A DNA stretch of 64,000 bases from Bacilli bacterium (GCA_017411715.1 JAFQPO010000007.1:1-64000); one strand, 5' to 3'. Counted from the stretch's first letter, positions 9,352 through 18,610 are shown. The notes: generated from the letters alone by a model not told the origin. Numbers and translations are program-made.

Positions 9352-9656
9352 GAGTCTATCACCAACTTCCTAACAAACATAATTGCTTCTTCAATATGAC
9401 TATCAAAGCTATGATTATCTTGATCTTTGGCTTGTTGGACTTTTAAATTAGCTTCTTTTAACATTTCTTGTAATAGCACTTCTGTTTCATTGTGCTTTTT
9501 ACTTACACTTTCTAATGTTTGATTATATGAAGTTTTTCTAAAATCATCATTTTGTTTTTTAGCATCCACTAACATTTTGTTAACTTCTGCTTTTGCCTGT
9601 TCACGGATTTTATCAGCTTCATTCTCGGTTTGTCTAATTTTTTCTAACATAGTCAT
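9348..9656 (-). CDS. ntpF: V-type ATPase subunit G/H (peripheral stalk, NtpF-type)
   Basis: Product of 102 residues, nearly all helix with heptads of charged and Ala/Leu residues (MLEKIRQTENEADKIREQAK). This is the normal first gene of such operons, and its product pairs with E in the peripheral stalk. I chose the ATG at 9656 (MTMLEK) with GGTG 8 nt upstream; a GTG at 9668 would add four residues. The gene overlaps subunit I by four bases. Confidence 0.85.
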   Translation of the reverse strand: MTMLEKIRQTENEADKIREQAKAEVNKMLVDAKKQNDDFRKTSYNQTLESVSKKHNETEVLLQEMLKEANLKVQQAKDQDNHSFDSHIEEAIMFVRKLVIDS

Positions 9657-9680
9657 ATCAAACACCAATTACCTTTCCAT

Positions 9681-9726
9681 ATTTTACCATTTTATATTAT
9701 ACTATAACTTATAAAAAAAAGCAAGT
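9681..9726 (-). promoter_or_regulatory. Probable promoter of the V-ATPase operon
   Basis: On the minus strand TTGCTT, 17 nt, TATAAT lie about 30-60 nt upstream of the first operon gene. The -35 overlaps the 3' arm of the preceding rubrerythrin terminator. TTGCTT matches the consensus only partly. Confidence 0.5.
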
Positions 9727-9746
9727 GTTAAATTTAACACTTGCAA
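9712..9746 (-). terminator. Terminator of the rubrerythrin gene
   Basis: A perfect 24-bp palindrome (GCAAGTGTTAAA and its complement, 9721-9744) is followed on the minus strand by eight T. Confidence 0.9.
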
Positions 9747-9756
9747 ATTTTTTATT

Positions 9757-10290
9757 TTAGTAGTTAGTTGCTCTTACTTCAAAGAAGCTTTGAGGATGTG
9801 CACATACTGGGCAAGCAGGAAGAGCTTTTTCACCAATGTGTACATGACCACAGTTACGGCATACCCAAACTGTAATACCAGCTTTAGCGAAAACTTGTGC
9901 AGTTTCAACGTTTTCTAATAATTTACGATAACGTTCTTCATGTTCTTTTTCAATTTTAGCAACACTTTCGAATAAGAAAGCAAGTCTTGCAAAACCTTCT
10001 TCACGTGCTACTTGTGCGAATTCTGCATACATTTCAGTCCATTCATAGTTTTCACCTTCTGCAGCAGCTTTTAAGTTTTCAGGAGTAGTTCCTAATAAAC
10101 CTAATTCTTTAAACCATAGTTTAGCATGTTCTTTTTCATTATTTGCAGTTTCTTCAAAAATAGCCGCAATTTGTTCATATCCTTCTTTTTTAGCAACGCT
10201 TGCAAAATAAGAATATTTATTTCTTGCTTGAGATTCACCAGCGAATGCTGTTAATAAATTTTGTTCTGTTCTTGAACCTTTTAATTCCAT
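9757..10290 (-). CDS. rbr: Rubrerythrin (peroxide reductase)
   Basis: Product of 177 residues. The N-terminal four-helix ferritin-like domain carries the diiron ligands in the repeated E-x-x-H/E-x-x-x-H pattern ([14 protein letters not shown] and [14 protein letters not shown]). The C-terminal rubredoxin domain has two CxxC pairs (CRNCGHV and CPVCAHP). It reduces H2O2 to water in the cytoplasm, with electrons reaching the diiron site through the FeS4 centre. It is a single-gene unit with a strong GGAGG site and its own terminator. Together with the superoxide reductase and flavodiiron protein at 45-47 kb it makes a full oxygen-defence set. Confidence 0.97.
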   Translation of the reverse strand: MELKGSRTEQNLLTAFAGESQARNKYSYFASVAKKEGYEQIAAIFEETANNEKEHAKLWFKELGLLGTTPENLKAAAEGENYEWTEMYAEFAQVAREEGFARLAFLFESVAKIEKEHEERYRKLLENVETAQVFAKAGITVWVCRNCGHVHIGEKALPACPVCAHPQSFFEVRATNY

Positions 10291-10350
10291 ATAAAAAACC
10301 TCCTATAAACATTAATATTATATCATAACAAATTCTTAAATTATTTTTTT

Positions 10351-10379
10351 TTGCTTTTTAATCTTATTTTAGGTATAAT
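10351..10379 (+). promoter_or_regulatory. Promoter of the NCS2 permease
   Basis: TTGCTT (10351-10356), 17 nt and a perfect TATAAT (10374-10379) lie 19 nt before the ATG, leaving a short leader with no room for a purine riboswitch. Confidence 0.65.
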
Positions 10380-10397
10380 ATCTATACGAGGTATTAT

Positions 10398-11738
10398 ATG
10401 AATCAAAAAACAACAAACACATTACAATCATTAGATGCGAAACCCACTATTAAACAAACAATAGTACCTAGTATCCTTCACGCAGTAACTTGTGCTGTTT
10501 CTACTATTATGCCTGTCATCATTTTATTAAATAGTATTGGTATGGAAGAAGCATTAAAACAAGATTTAATTCAAAATGTTTTCTTTGTATCAGCAATAGG
10601 TATATTTTTACAAACACTAGCCTTTAAAAAATTAGGTGCAAGGCTTCCCCTTGTTATGGGTTGCAACTTTGCCTTTTTAGTAACTTTAACTTCAATTGCT
10701 ACAGCTAAAAGCTATGAAGTGATGCTTGGATCTATTTTAATTGGTGGTGTAGTCTCAACCTTCTTCGGTTTCTTTGCTAAGTATTTAAATAGACTAATTT
10801 CTCCTCTAACAAAAGGATTAATTGTTTTTGCGGTAGGAGCTAGTATTCTAACTTCTGCTACTGCTAACTTTGCTGGAGGACTAGCTAACTTAACATTTGG
10901 TGAAGCTCCCCATTTTATTGTTGCTATTATTACTGTTATATCTATCATTCTTTTTGAAATTGCATTTAAAGGCAATATCAGAAATTTATCAATTTTGTTT
11001 GGGATGATTGTTGGTTTCATTGCAGCAATTTGTATAGGAATAGTTGATTTTAATAGTTTTATAACTCCTAATATTATTAGTTTACCTAAACCATACATTC
11101 ATTTTGAATTTGACTTAGAATCTATTATCACTGTTACTTTAGTTTACTTAATTGCAACCACTGAAGTAATAGGTAATACAAATGCTTTAACAAATGATGT
11201 ATTAGATAGAGATGCTACAAATGAAGAAATTAATGGTGGAGTTGCTGCAGTTAACTTATCTTCAATCATTGCCGGATTCTTCGGCGTAATGCCCCTTGCA
11301 GTATATGCACAAAACATTGCTCTTGTTAAAAAGACAAAAATTGTTAATCGTTATGCTGTGGGATTTAGTAGTTTATTTTTATTACTATTTAGTTTATTTC
11401 CAGTTGTTTCAAGCATCATTATGCTAATACCTGATGCGGTACTTGCTGGATCAACTCTTGCATTATTAGGAAGCATTACAATAGCAGGTATTTCCTTAAT
11501 TTCAAAAAGTGGATTTTCTGAAAGAAACATTACAATTTGCTCAATTAGTATTACATTAGGTGTGGGGCTTAGTATTGTGCCAAATATTTTAAGTAAAGCA
11601 CCATTTATTGTTCAAACATTATTTACAAGCCCTGTTTCTTCTATATTCATTATTTCCACAATTCTTGAAATACTTTTACCAAAAGAAGAAAATAATAGTA
11701 AGTTTAAAAAACTTTTATACGGCGAATTAATTAAATAA
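10398..11738 (+). CDS. NCS2-family nucleobase (xanthine/uracil type) permease
   Basis: Product of 446 residues with 12-14 transmembrane segments. The family's central motif is present as ATTEVIGNTNALTNDV, followed by GFFGVMPLAVYAQNIALV, which corresponds to the substrate-binding Q-N-x-G region of xanthine and uracil permeases. The usual first glutamate is in the TTEV part. It imports a purine or pyrimidine base with a cation; which base cannot be told. The gene stands alone on the plus strand between converging and diverging neighbours, with GAGG before the ATG and a shared terminator downstream. Confidence 0.9.
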   Translation: MNQKTTNTLQSLDAKPTIKQTIVPSILHAVTCAVSTIMPVIILLNSIGMEEALKQDLIQNVFFVSAIGIFLQTLAFKKLGARLPLVMGCNFAFLVTLTSIATAKSYEVMLGSILIGGVVSTFFGFFAKYLNRLISPLTKGLIVFAVGASILTSATANFAGGLANLTFGEAPHFIVAIITVISIILFEIAFKGNIRNLSILFGMIVGFIAAICIGIVDFNSFITPNIISLPKPYIHFEFDLESIITVTLVYLIATTEVIGNTNALTNDVLDRDATNEEINGGVAAVNLSSIIAGFFGVMPLAVYAQNIALVKKTKIVNRYAVGFSSLFLLLFSLFPVVSSIIMLIPDAVLAGSTLALLGSITIAGISLISKSGFSERNITICSISITLGVGLSIVPNILSKAPFIVQTLFTSPVSSIFIISTILEILLPKEENNSKFKKLLYGELIK

Positions 11739-11741
11739 CAA

Positions 11742-11775
11742 AGGTCAATGAAATATTCATTGACCTCTTTTTTTA
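11742..11775. terminator. Bidirectional terminator between the permease and copA
   Basis: The stem AGGTCAATGA/TCATTGACCT (11742-11766) has a T run on the plus strand and an A/T-rich flank on the other, and separates two convergent genes. Confidence 0.85.
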
Positions 11776-11979
11776 TTTTGTTGCAGTATAGCCTAGTTCA
11801 TTAACAATTCTTACACATTCATCAACTAGTGCTTTATTATCAGTTTCAAATGTTGCACATTTATTTTCTAAATCAACATTAACTGAAGTAATTCCATTAA
11901 CTTTTTCTAAAGTCGATTGTACTCTTGCTTGACAATGTTTGCAAGCCATACCTTCAATACTAATTTTATAAGTTTCCAT
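11773..11979 (-). CDS. copZ: Nested CopZ-like copper chaperone from an internal start of copA
   Basis: An internal ATG at 11979 stands 9 nt after AAGGAG (11994-11989), in frame with copA. It would give a 68-residue protein starting METYKISIEGMACKHCQARV. That matches a free-standing CopZ in length, fold pattern (beta-alpha-beta-beta-alpha-beta) and CxxC position. Known: CopZ delivers Cu+ to CopA and its regulator, and in E. coli a chaperone is made from copA by frameshifting. Inference: either an old copA-copZ pair lost the stop between them and kept the second ribosome binding site, or both products are made. The sequence cannot show whether the internal start is used. Confidence 0.55.
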   Translation of the reverse strand: METYKISIEGMACKHCQARVQSTLEKVNGITSVNVDLENKCATFETDNKALVDECVRIVNELGYTATK

Positions 11980-14175
11980 TTTATGTTTCTCCTTTTTTCT
12001 AAATTTTAAATTTAAACTAAGTGCATTTAGTACAACGGTAACACTACTTAAACACATCGCTAGTGAACCAACCATTGGTGTTAGTTTAATACCAAAATGA
12101 GCAAGTGCTCCCGTTGCTAAAACAATACCAATAATATTGTAAAAGAATGCCCAAAATAAATTAGTTTTAATATTATTAAAAACCTTATGACCAAGTCTTA
12201 TAACAAGTGGTAATTTTTCAAGTGTTGTACCTACTAATACTACATCTGCACTTTCCATTGCTGCATCCGTTGCATTTCCTATAGCAATACCAATATCAGC
12301 CTGCATTAAAGCAACCGTATCATTGACACCATCACCAATCATCGCAACATATCCTTTAGATTGTTCTTTAAGATTAATAATAGCATCTCTTTTTCCTTTC
12401 GGATCGACTCCTGCGATAATATTATCTATACCAACATTTGACGCAATTCTTCTTGCGCTTTCAATATTATCTCCTGTTAACATTACTTGATTAATATTTT
12501 GCAAACTAGCAATTGCATTATGCGAACTAATATTAATTTCATCCTCAAATAATACTTGTAACAATACTTCATTTTCAGTAAATAAAATAATATTAGTATA
12601 CGTTAAATCAATGTATGCTGGAATATTAGAATGATATTCTTTTAAATACTCAACATTCCCTACATAATAAGTTTGCCCATTAATAACTCCACTAATACCA
12701 TAACCAGTTTTTTCCATGTAATCACTAACATTATAAAGATGATTATTATATGTACTAGTTATTGTTTTAGCGAGCGGATGAAGTGAATTAGCTTCAAGTG
12801 ATGATAATATATATAAATAATCCATTTTCGCTTCTGGTAAAACTTTTTTCACTGCTGGTTTACCCTTTGTGATTGTACCAGTTTTATCATAAGCAATTGT
12901 TTTAACTTTTGATAGGATTTCTAAACTACTAGCATCTTTAATTATAATACCATTTTTAGCAGCAATACCAACTCCAACCATTACCGCAAGTGGTGTCGCA
13001 AGTCCTAAAGAACAAGGGCAAGCAATTACCAAAGTTGAAATTGCTCTTTCAAGAGAAATTGCTAAATCACCAGAGATAATCATCCACGTAATAAATGTAC
13101 CTAAAGCAATAAGCAAAACAATTGGTACAAAATAGCTACTAACAGTGTCAGCTAATCGGGCAATTGGTGGTTTAGAATTACTAGCTTCTTCTACTAATTT
13201 AATTATTTTAGCAAACGTTGTGTCACTACCAACTGTTGTTGCCTCCACTAAAATTTTATTAGTTTGATTAATTGTAGAAGAAATTACTAAATCATTTTCT
13301 TTTTTAAATACCGGATTTGCTTCCCCTGTTATTGTTGCTTCATTTAAATATGTTGACCCAGATATAATTTTACCATCAATTGGTAATACATCACCAGGTT
13401 TAACAACAATAACATCACCAACTTCTAACTCCGTTGCGGGGATTTTTTTTTCAACACCGCCTGCTAATACTGTAACATCTTTAGGGCAAAGTTTAACTAA
13501 GCTATAAATAGCATCTTGACTTTTACTTTTCGCGTGATGTTCAAAATATTTTCCTAAACTAACTAATGCTAAGATTACACCACTAGATTCAAAATATAAA
13601 TTCATTGAATACTCTTTAAACATTTCCAAATTGTTAGTATAAATATATATATAACACATCACTACAACATACATACTATATAAGAATGCTGATGTTGAAC
13701 CTAATGATATTAAAGTGTCCATATTAGGATGGCCTTTAACTAATGAAATAAATCCTTTTTTGAAATAATGAAAATTAATACTAATTAAACTAACACTAAG
13801 AATTATCTGTAAAGTAATTGATAATTCGAATGTATTATGAATGATTGTAGCCAAAGGTAATTTAATCATATGTCCCATTGAAACATACATTAAAATAGCC
13901 ACAAGAACTAATGATACAATCAATTTAACTAACGTTAAATCTTTCTTTTCATCATTTAATTGTTGATCTTGATATAATGCGGTATAACCTAAATTATCAA
14001 CAGCTTGTTTAATAGCTTCTGCACTAATTATAGCCTCATCATATACTACATCCATTTCTTCAGTTACTAGATTAACACTAGCTTCATTGACGCCTTTTAA
14101 AGACTGCACTTTCTTTTGAATAGTAGCTTGGCAAACCGCACAAGACATTCCTTTTATTTTATAATGAGCCCTCAT
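11773..14175 (-). CDS. copA: Copper-exporting P1B-type ATPase with a C-terminally fused CopZ domain
   Basis: Product of 800 residues. Order: an N-terminal metal-binding domain with MSCAVC (residues 10-15), membrane helices, the TGE actuator loop (TITGEANPV), the ion-binding CPC (VIACPCSLGLATP), the phosphorylation site DKTGT, the HP motif (SLHPLAK), the hinge GDGVND, and the last helix pair with YN and MxxSS, which specify Cu+. Residues 733-800 form a second metal-binding domain (GMACKHCQARVQ) after the point where CopA normally ends. It exports Cu+ using ATP. The join contains a ribosome binding site and ATG, so CopZ may also be made alone. GGAGG precedes the ATG. Confidence 0.95.
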   Translation of the reverse strand: MRAHYKIKGMSCAVCQATIQKKVQSLKGVNEASVNLVTEEMDVVYDEAIISAEAIKQAVDNLGYTALYQDQQLNDEKKDLTLVKLIVSLVLVAILMYVSMGHMIKLPLATIIHNTFELSITLQIILSVSLISINFHYFKKGFISLVKGHPNMDTLISLGSTSAFLYSMYVVVMCYIYIYTNNLEMFKEYSMNLYFESSGVILALVSLGKYFEHHAKSKSQDAIYSLVKLCPKDVTVLAGGVEKKIPATELEVGDVIVVKPGDVLPIDGKIISGSTYLNEATITGEANPVFKKENDLVISSTINQTNKILVEATTVGSDTTFAKIIKLVEEASNSKPPIARLADTVSSYFVPIVLLIALGTFITWMIISGDLAISLERAISTLVIACPCSLGLATPLAVMVGVGIAAKNGIIIKDASSLEILSKVKTIAYDKTGTITKGKPAVKKVLPEAKMDYLYILSSLEANSLHPLAKTITSTYNNHLYNVSDYMEKTGYGISGVINGQTYYVGNVEYLKEYHSNIPAYIDLTYTNIILFTENEVLLQVLFEDEINISSHNAIASLQNINQVMLTGDNIESARRIASNVGIDNIIAGVDPKGKRDAIINLKEQSKGYVAMIGDGVNDTVALMQADIGIAIGNATDAAMESADVVLVGTTLEKLPLVIRLGHKVFNNIKTNLFWAFFYNIIGIVLATGALAHFGIKLTPMVGSLAMCLSSVTVVLNALSLNLKFRKKEKHKMETYKISIEGMACKHCQARVQSTLEKVNGITSVNVDLENKCATFETDNKALVDECVRIVNELGYTATK

Positions 14176-14193
14176 ATATCCTCCTACATAAAA

Positions 14194-14958
14194 TTATATA
14201 TCTAATATATTTACCTCATATTTATTGTTTATAAATAAATTATATTTTTTAATTAATGATTGTAAGTTTTCTACATCTAAAGTAGAATAGATTTTTATGG
14301 GATTTAAATTAACTTGCTCTTTTTTTGTTAGTCCCATTTTTATTAACTCATTAATAATGCCATCAGTCGTATCAACCAAATTAATATTAGGTAATACTTC
14401 TTTAATTTCTTCTTTTAGTAAATTGAAATGAGTACATCCAAGTATTAAATGAGTTAAAGATTCAAAATGATTATTTTTACTATTTTCTTTTAGAAGTAGA
14501 CTGGCAGATTCATTACTTTTACCTTCTACAATCTCTACTAAAAAAGAACAATTTAAAGCATCAGTTTTAATACCTAAATCTAAAAGCATATTTTGATATG
14601 TTTTGTTTCTAACAGTATTATACGTTGCAATTAAACCTACTTCATTTACTCCTAAAGAACTTACATAATGGACAGTTGGTTTAATAACTCCTAGAACTTT
14701 AATGTTAGTATGTTTTTGTAATATATCTAAATATACAGACATTGTATTACATGCGATAATTATTAATTCTGTATTCACACTTTCAAAATACTTAATAATA
14801 GCTAAACCACGGTTAATTAATTCTTCATCCGTTTTAGTACCATATGGTGAATATTTATTATCAGCTACATATATATATTCATTGTCACTAAATAGATTCA
14901 CTAATCCATTTAAAACACTTAAACCACCCATACCAGAATCAAATACACCAATTTTCAT
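14194..14958 (-). CDS. murI: Glutamate racemase
   Basis: Product of 254 residues. It opens IGVFDSGMGGLSVLNGL and carries both catalytic cysteines: IIACNTMSVY and LGCTHFNLL. The paired acidic start (D-S-G) and the T-T-D segment near the C-terminus are present. It interconverts L- and D-glutamate for peptidoglycan, implying a walled cell. I chose the ATG at 14958 (MKIGVFDSG, preceded by AAAGAGGTAG); an ATG 39 bases upstream has no support. It lies 18 bp before copA on the same strand, but the two have no obvious functional link. Confidence 0.95.
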   Translation of the reverse strand: MKIGVFDSGMGGLSVLNGLVNLFSDNEYIYVADNKYSPYGTKTDEELINRGLAIIKYFESVNTELIIIACNTMSVYLDILQKHTNIKVLGVIKPTVHYVSSLGVNEVGLIATYNTVRNKTYQNMLLDLGIKTDALNCSFLVEIVEGKSNESASLLLKENSKNNHFESLTHLILGCTHFNLLKEEIKEVLPNINLVDTTDGIINELIKMGLTKKEQVNLNPIKIYSTLDVENLQSLIKKYNLFINNKYEVNILDI

Positions 14959-15023
14959 AATACTACCTCTTTTTATTATATATTTATTATACACCAAATG
15001 AAATTTTTTTTCAACTATTCTTC

Positions 15024-15052
15024 TTGCAAAATCATCTTTTATCTTTTATAAT
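15024..15052 (+). promoter_or_regulatory. Promoter of the MBL-fold hydrolase gene
   Basis: TTGCAA (15024-15029), 17 nt, TATAAT (15047-15052), ending 17 nt before the ATG. Confidence 0.65.
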
Positions 15053-15069
15053 ATATTCGAGGTGATATT

Positions 15070-15882
15070 ATGAATTATTTTACTAAACATCAAATCAATG
15101 ACCATATTTGGCAATTTAAAGATCCAATGGGTGTTTTAGTTACTTTAATCATTGGTAAGGAAAAAGCTATGCTTGTTGATACTGCATATGGCATTGGAGA
15201 TTTGAAAGGATTAGTTAAATCTATCACTGATAAAGAATTAATTGTAATAGCAACCCATGGCCATATGGATCATACAGGAGGCAATTATACTTTTGACAAA
15301 GTATATATCCACAAAGATGATGTTGCACTTTGTACTAAACACAATAGCCTTGCTTGGCGAAAAAGAAACATCAATAACGCAACAAACCTAAATTTATTAA
15401 AAGATGATTTTGATGTTGATACTTATCTTACAAAAGACCAAGGTAATCTAGTATTACTTGAAGAAAACCAAACATTTGATTTAGGTGGAATAACCACTAC
15501 AATCATTCCTATGCCAGGTCACACAACTGGTAGTATTGGAGTATTACTAAATGAAGACAGAATCTTAATTACAAGTGATGCGGCATGTCCTTTTGTTTGG
15601 CTATTCCTAGAAGAATCAACAACTGTTTCAACATATGTCAAAATGTTAGAACATGTTCTTACTTTACCATATGATTATATTTTACTTGGTCATGGTAAAG
15701 GAGAGTTAATTGATGGTAAAAGAATGATTGATTTTTATAACATTGCTAACACAATTGATTTAGAAAAATCAGTACAAGTATATTTTAATAACTTTGACCA
15801 CCTAACAAGTTATTGTTTTACCCATCATAAGATGTACGATCAATCAGGTTGCGGTATTGTTTTTGACCCAAATAAAATGTAA
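15070..15882 (+). CDS. Metallo-beta-lactamase-fold hydrolase
   Basis: Product of 270 residues. The zinc/iron-binding motif HGHMDHTGG (H-x-H-x-D-H) is followed by a further metal histidine in PMPGHTTGSIGVLL, an aspartate in ITSDAACP and a final LLGHGKG. This is the glyoxalase-II-like branch. The substrate is unknown; relatives hydrolyse thioesters, phosphodiesters or lactones. It is a single gene with GAGGTGA before the ATG and a terminator shared with the convergent feo operon. No signal peptide is visible, so it should be cytoplasmic. Confidence 0.9.
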   Translation: MNYFTKHQINDHIWQFKDPMGVLVTLIIGKEKAMLVDTAYGIGDLKGLVKSITDKELIVIATHGHMDHTGGNYTFDKVYIHKDDVALCTKHNSLAWRKRNINNATNLNLLKDDFDVDTYLTKDQGNLVLLEENQTFDLGGITTTIIPMPGHTTGSIGVLLNEDRILITSDAACPFVWLFLEESTTVSTYVKMLEHVLTLPYDYILLGHGKGELIDGKRMIDFYNIANTIDLEKSVQVYFNNFDHLTSYCFTHHKMYDQSGCGIVFDPNKM

Positions 15883-15892
15883 TTAATAAAAA

Positions 15893-15922
15893 AATAGCAA
15901 AATTAACTTTTGCTATTTTTTT
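15893..15922. terminator. Bidirectional terminator between the MBL hydrolase and the feo operon
   Basis: The stem TAGCAAAA/TTTTGCTA is flanked by A and T runs on both sides. Confidence 0.8.
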
Positions 15923-16103
15923 CTTTTTTTAATTGTTCTTTTAATGTCTTTTGAATGTTTTCACATGCTTTTTTATTAGTGCATAAGCCACAATCACCAG
16001 AACAACCAATTTTACCTTTTTTGAAATTTCTAATACTTTGATAGATTGGAATTATTACAATAATTAATGCTCCTGCAAGAATTAAATATTCAAACCATTC
16101 CAT
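15903..16103 (-). CDS. FeoB-associated Cys-rich membrane protein
   Basis: Product of 66 residues. One N-terminal transmembrane helix (about residues 6-22) is followed by a cytoplasmic tail with a cysteine cluster, GCSGDCGLCTNKKAC, and a lysine-rich end. It starts one base after the stop of FeoB. Known: small proteins of this kind regularly follow feoB in Firmicutes and are named for that association. Their role is not established; a metal-binding or FeoB-gating role is plausible. Its position and cysteine pattern make the assignment firm. Confidence 0.85.
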   Translation of the reverse strand: MEWFEYLILAGALIIVIIPIYQSIRNFKKGKIGCSGDCGLCTNKKACENIQKTLKEQLKKEKNSKS

Positions 16104-16104
16104 A

Positions 16105-18312
16105 TTATGCTCTTTGTTTTTTATTTAGACTAACAATTGCGCCAAGTAAAATGCAAATTGCTACTACAACAAAAATTCCTAATAAACCATCAATGATAGA
16201 AATTTCAAGTAATATACCCAAGCGATATATAATAAATGCTGCAACATATGATGCTATTAACCACCAAATAATTGTAACAATAAATCCTTTTTTAGAACTT
16301 TCTGATTTAGCTGTAGATACTGCAGCAAAACAAGGAAGTGTAATTAAGTTATATATAGCAAATGAGTAGATTGCTGCATTTGATAAAGCCATTGTATCTT
16401 CTGTAATACCTAAATTAGCAAGTGTCGCTACGACTTCTTCTTTAGCAATTAAACCTGTAATTGTAGCTACACTATATTTCCATCCATCAGCTCCTTGAGC
16501 AAAGCCAAGTGGATAGAAAATATATTGTAATACTTTACCAAGATCAGCTAACATACTTTCAGTTATATCAACCATACCACGCCAGAATGCCCAATCAAAA
16601 TTTGATAAGAACCAAATTACAATGATTGATGCGGCAATGATTGTTGATGCTTTTTGAACAAAGTGTTTGAATTTATCCCAAAGACGAAGCATTAAACTTT
16701 TAAATTGTGGTAAATGATATTCAGGTAGTTCCATAATAAATGGAGGCATTTCTTTGTCTTTACTAAATAATTTAATAAATGTTGCAGAAACTATCGCTAA
16801 AGCTATACCAATTAAATAAATTGAGAATACGAAAATATCTCCCATCATGCTGCCTGCAACGACTACCGCAAGCATTGCCCAAATTGGAGCTTTCGCACCA
16901 CAGCTAAAGAATGGTGATAATCTAATTGTTAAATCTCTTTCTTTTTCATCTTCTAATGCTTTTGTTGCCATCATAGCAGGTACGCTACAACCAAATCCCA
17001 TTAAAAGAGGAATAAATGCTTTACCTGATAAACCAAACTTTCTAAATGCTCTATCCATAATAAATGCAACACGAGCCATATATCCACTATCTTCTAAGAT
17101 TGCAATAAATAAAAATAATAATAAGATTTGTGGAATAAAACTAAATATTGCATCAAGGCCTGTTAAAATACCATCACAAATTAAACCTGTATACCAAGTA
17201 CCTTCAGGCATGAATCCCGCGAATAAATCAATTAATAAGCCAGTTAAATATCCCATCCAACTTTGCAAGAAAACACCAAGTGATGGAATTCCACCTAAAG
17301 CAGCAGCCATTCCTTCTTCATTTTCTTCAAGTATACCTTCATAACCCATACCAGTTAAGAAATTGATTAATCCAGGATTTTTAATTTCTAATCCAAATAA
17401 TGCATTTAAGAATAATAAATCTTCTGAGAATACAATATGGAAAACCACAAACATAATAACAATAAAAATTGGAATACTCCATAATTTATGAGTCATTACT
17501 TTGTCTATTTTATCTGATTTAGTATAATTACTATTATCTTTTTTAGCAATTGTTTTTCTAAAATATTTGGTTATAAAACGATATCTAGCATCAGCAATAA
17601 TACCTTCGTAGTCACCTTCAAATTCATCTTCAGGCATTTTTTCTTTTAATGATTTTGCTAAGACCGCTACTTCATGATGAGCATTAATTTCAAATTCATC
17701 ATTTTCAATTAATTTAACCGCATGAAATAAAGGACTTGCAATATTTTCTGCTTGAAGTTTATTTGTTACTTCTTCAACCATTGTGGCAATTTTTGATTCA
17801 GAAAGAACACTAGTTCCTACTCTTTTTGTTTTAGCAGCTTCAACTGATACTTTAATTAGTTCGCGTAAACCATCACTCTTAAGAGCACTAATTTCAACTA
17901 CTGGAACACCAAAAGTTCTTTCTAAATCTTCCGCATTTAATATATCTCCACGTTGTTTAATAACATCAATCATATTAAGAGCTATAACAACCGGAATATC
18001 AATTTCTAATAATTGTGTAGTTAAATATAAATTTCTTTCTAAGTTAGTCGCATCAACAACATTAATTATACAATCAGGAGCTTCATCTAAAATGAAGTTT
18101 CTTGATACGATTTCTTCAGGAGAATATGGAGAAAGTGAATAGATACCTGGTAAGTCGACAATATTAATTTTTTCATCTGAGTATTTGTAAGTGCCTTCTC
18201 TTTTGTCAACAGTTACACCGGGCCAGTTACCAACATGAGCAGTTGAACCTGTTAATGAATTAAAAAGAGTTGTTTTTCCTGAATTGGGATTTCCCGCTAA
18301 TCCGAATTTCAT
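16105..18312 (-). CDS. feoB: Ferrous iron transporter FeoB
   Basis: Product of 735 residues. The N-terminal G domain has G1 GNPNSGKTTLFNSLTG, G3 DLPGIYSL and G4 NMID, followed by a GDI-like helical domain (about residues 170-260). From about residue 285 there are two Gate repeats in a polytopic membrane domain; conserved cysteines appear in LLMGFGCSVPAMM and LSPFFSCGAK. It imports Fe2+ in a GTP-dependent way. Its ATG shares one base with the FeoA stop (TAATG), so translation is probably coupled. The operon is feoA-feoB-Cys protein. Confidence 0.97.
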   Translation of the reverse strand: MKFGLAGNPNSGKTTLFNSLTGSTAHVGNWPGVTVDKREGTYKYSDEKINIVDLPGIYSLSPYSPEEIVSRNFILDEAPDCIINVVDATNLERNLYLTTQLLEIDIPVVIALNMIDVIKQRGDILNAEDLERTFGVPVVEISALKSDGLRELIKVSVEAAKTKRVGTSVLSESKIATMVEEVTNKLQAENIASPLFHAVKLIENDEFEINAHHEVAVLAKSLKEKMPEDEFEGDYEGIIADARYRFITKYFRKTIAKKDNSNYTKSDKIDKVMTHKLWSIPIFIVIMFVVFHIVFSEDLLFLNALFGLEIKNPGLINFLTGMGYEGILEENEEGMAAALGGIPSLGVFLQSWMGYLTGLLIDLFAGFMPEGTWYTGLICDGILTGLDAIFSFIPQILLLFLFIAILEDSGYMARVAFIMDRAFRKFGLSGKAFIPLLMGFGCSVPAMMATKALEDEKERDLTIRLSPFFSCGAKAPIWAMLAVVVAGSMMGDIFVFSIYLIGIALAIVSATFIKLFSKDKEMPPFIMELPEYHLPQFKSLMLRLWDKFKHFVQKASTIIAASIIVIWFLSNFDWAFWRGMVDITESMLADLGKVLQYIFYPLGFAQGADGWKYSVATITGLIAKEEVVATLANLGITEDTMALSNAAIYSFAIYNLITLPCFAAVSTAKSESSKKGFIVTIIWWLIASYVAAFIIYRLGILLEISIIDGLLGIFVVVAICILLGAIVSLNKKQRA

Positions 18313-18545
18313 TACTTAATTACCTCCATAATAATTTGTTCAGCCTCACTCTTACGTAGTGTTAGTTTGTAACCTCTAATATTAATTTCAAGAGGATCCC
18401 CAAGCGGTGCAAATTTAATAAGCTCAATATCTGCCCCTGGTGTTACTCCCATATCATATAGTTTTCTTTTAAACTTTCCTTCGGCGGTAATTTTTTTAAC
18501 TATCCCTTTTTCTGCTACTTTAAATTCTTTCAATGTTTTTAACAT
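18312..18545 (-). CDS. feoA: Ferrous iron transport protein FeoA
   Basis: Product of 77 residues with an SH3-like fold: VKKITAEGKFKRKLYDMGVTPG is the family's central signature, followed by GDPLEINIRGYKLTLRKSEA. It is a cytoplasmic partner required for FeoB transport. It is the first gene of the operon and sits behind a consensus promoter with two inverted-repeat operators. GGAAG precedes the ATG. Confidence 0.95.
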   Translation of the reverse strand: MLKTLKEFKVAEKGIVKKITAEGKFKRKLYDMGVTPGADIELIKFAPLGDPLEINIRGYKLTLRKSEAEQIIMEVIK

Positions 18546-18564
18546 TTTCTCACTTCCTATTTCT

Positions 18565-18580
18565 GTTAGCCTTTGCTAAC
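18565..18580 (-). promoter_or_regulatory. feo operator 1 (inverted repeat GTTAGC-N4-GCTAAC)
   Basis: A perfect 16-bp inverted repeat lies in the feoA leader, 20 nt before the ATG. It has the same arms as operator 2, with centres 46 bp apart. The arms resemble the core of DtxR/IdeR-type boxes. Confidence 0.75.
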
Positions 18581-18610
18581 AAATCATCATAATAAAAAGC
18601 CTTTTCGGCT

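Noticed and set aside
10300-10397. Purine riboswitch ahead of the NCS2 permease
   Set aside because: The promoter's -10 box is only 19 nt before the start codon, so the transcript leader is too short for an aptamer.
10712-11098. Minus-strand frame opposite the NCS2 permease
   Set aside because: The permease on the plus strand is unmistakable and the minus frame has no start signal.
16847-17344. 165-codon plus-strand frame within feoB
   Set aside because: It lies fully inside the conserved feoB membrane domain on the other strand, with no start signal or domain of its own.
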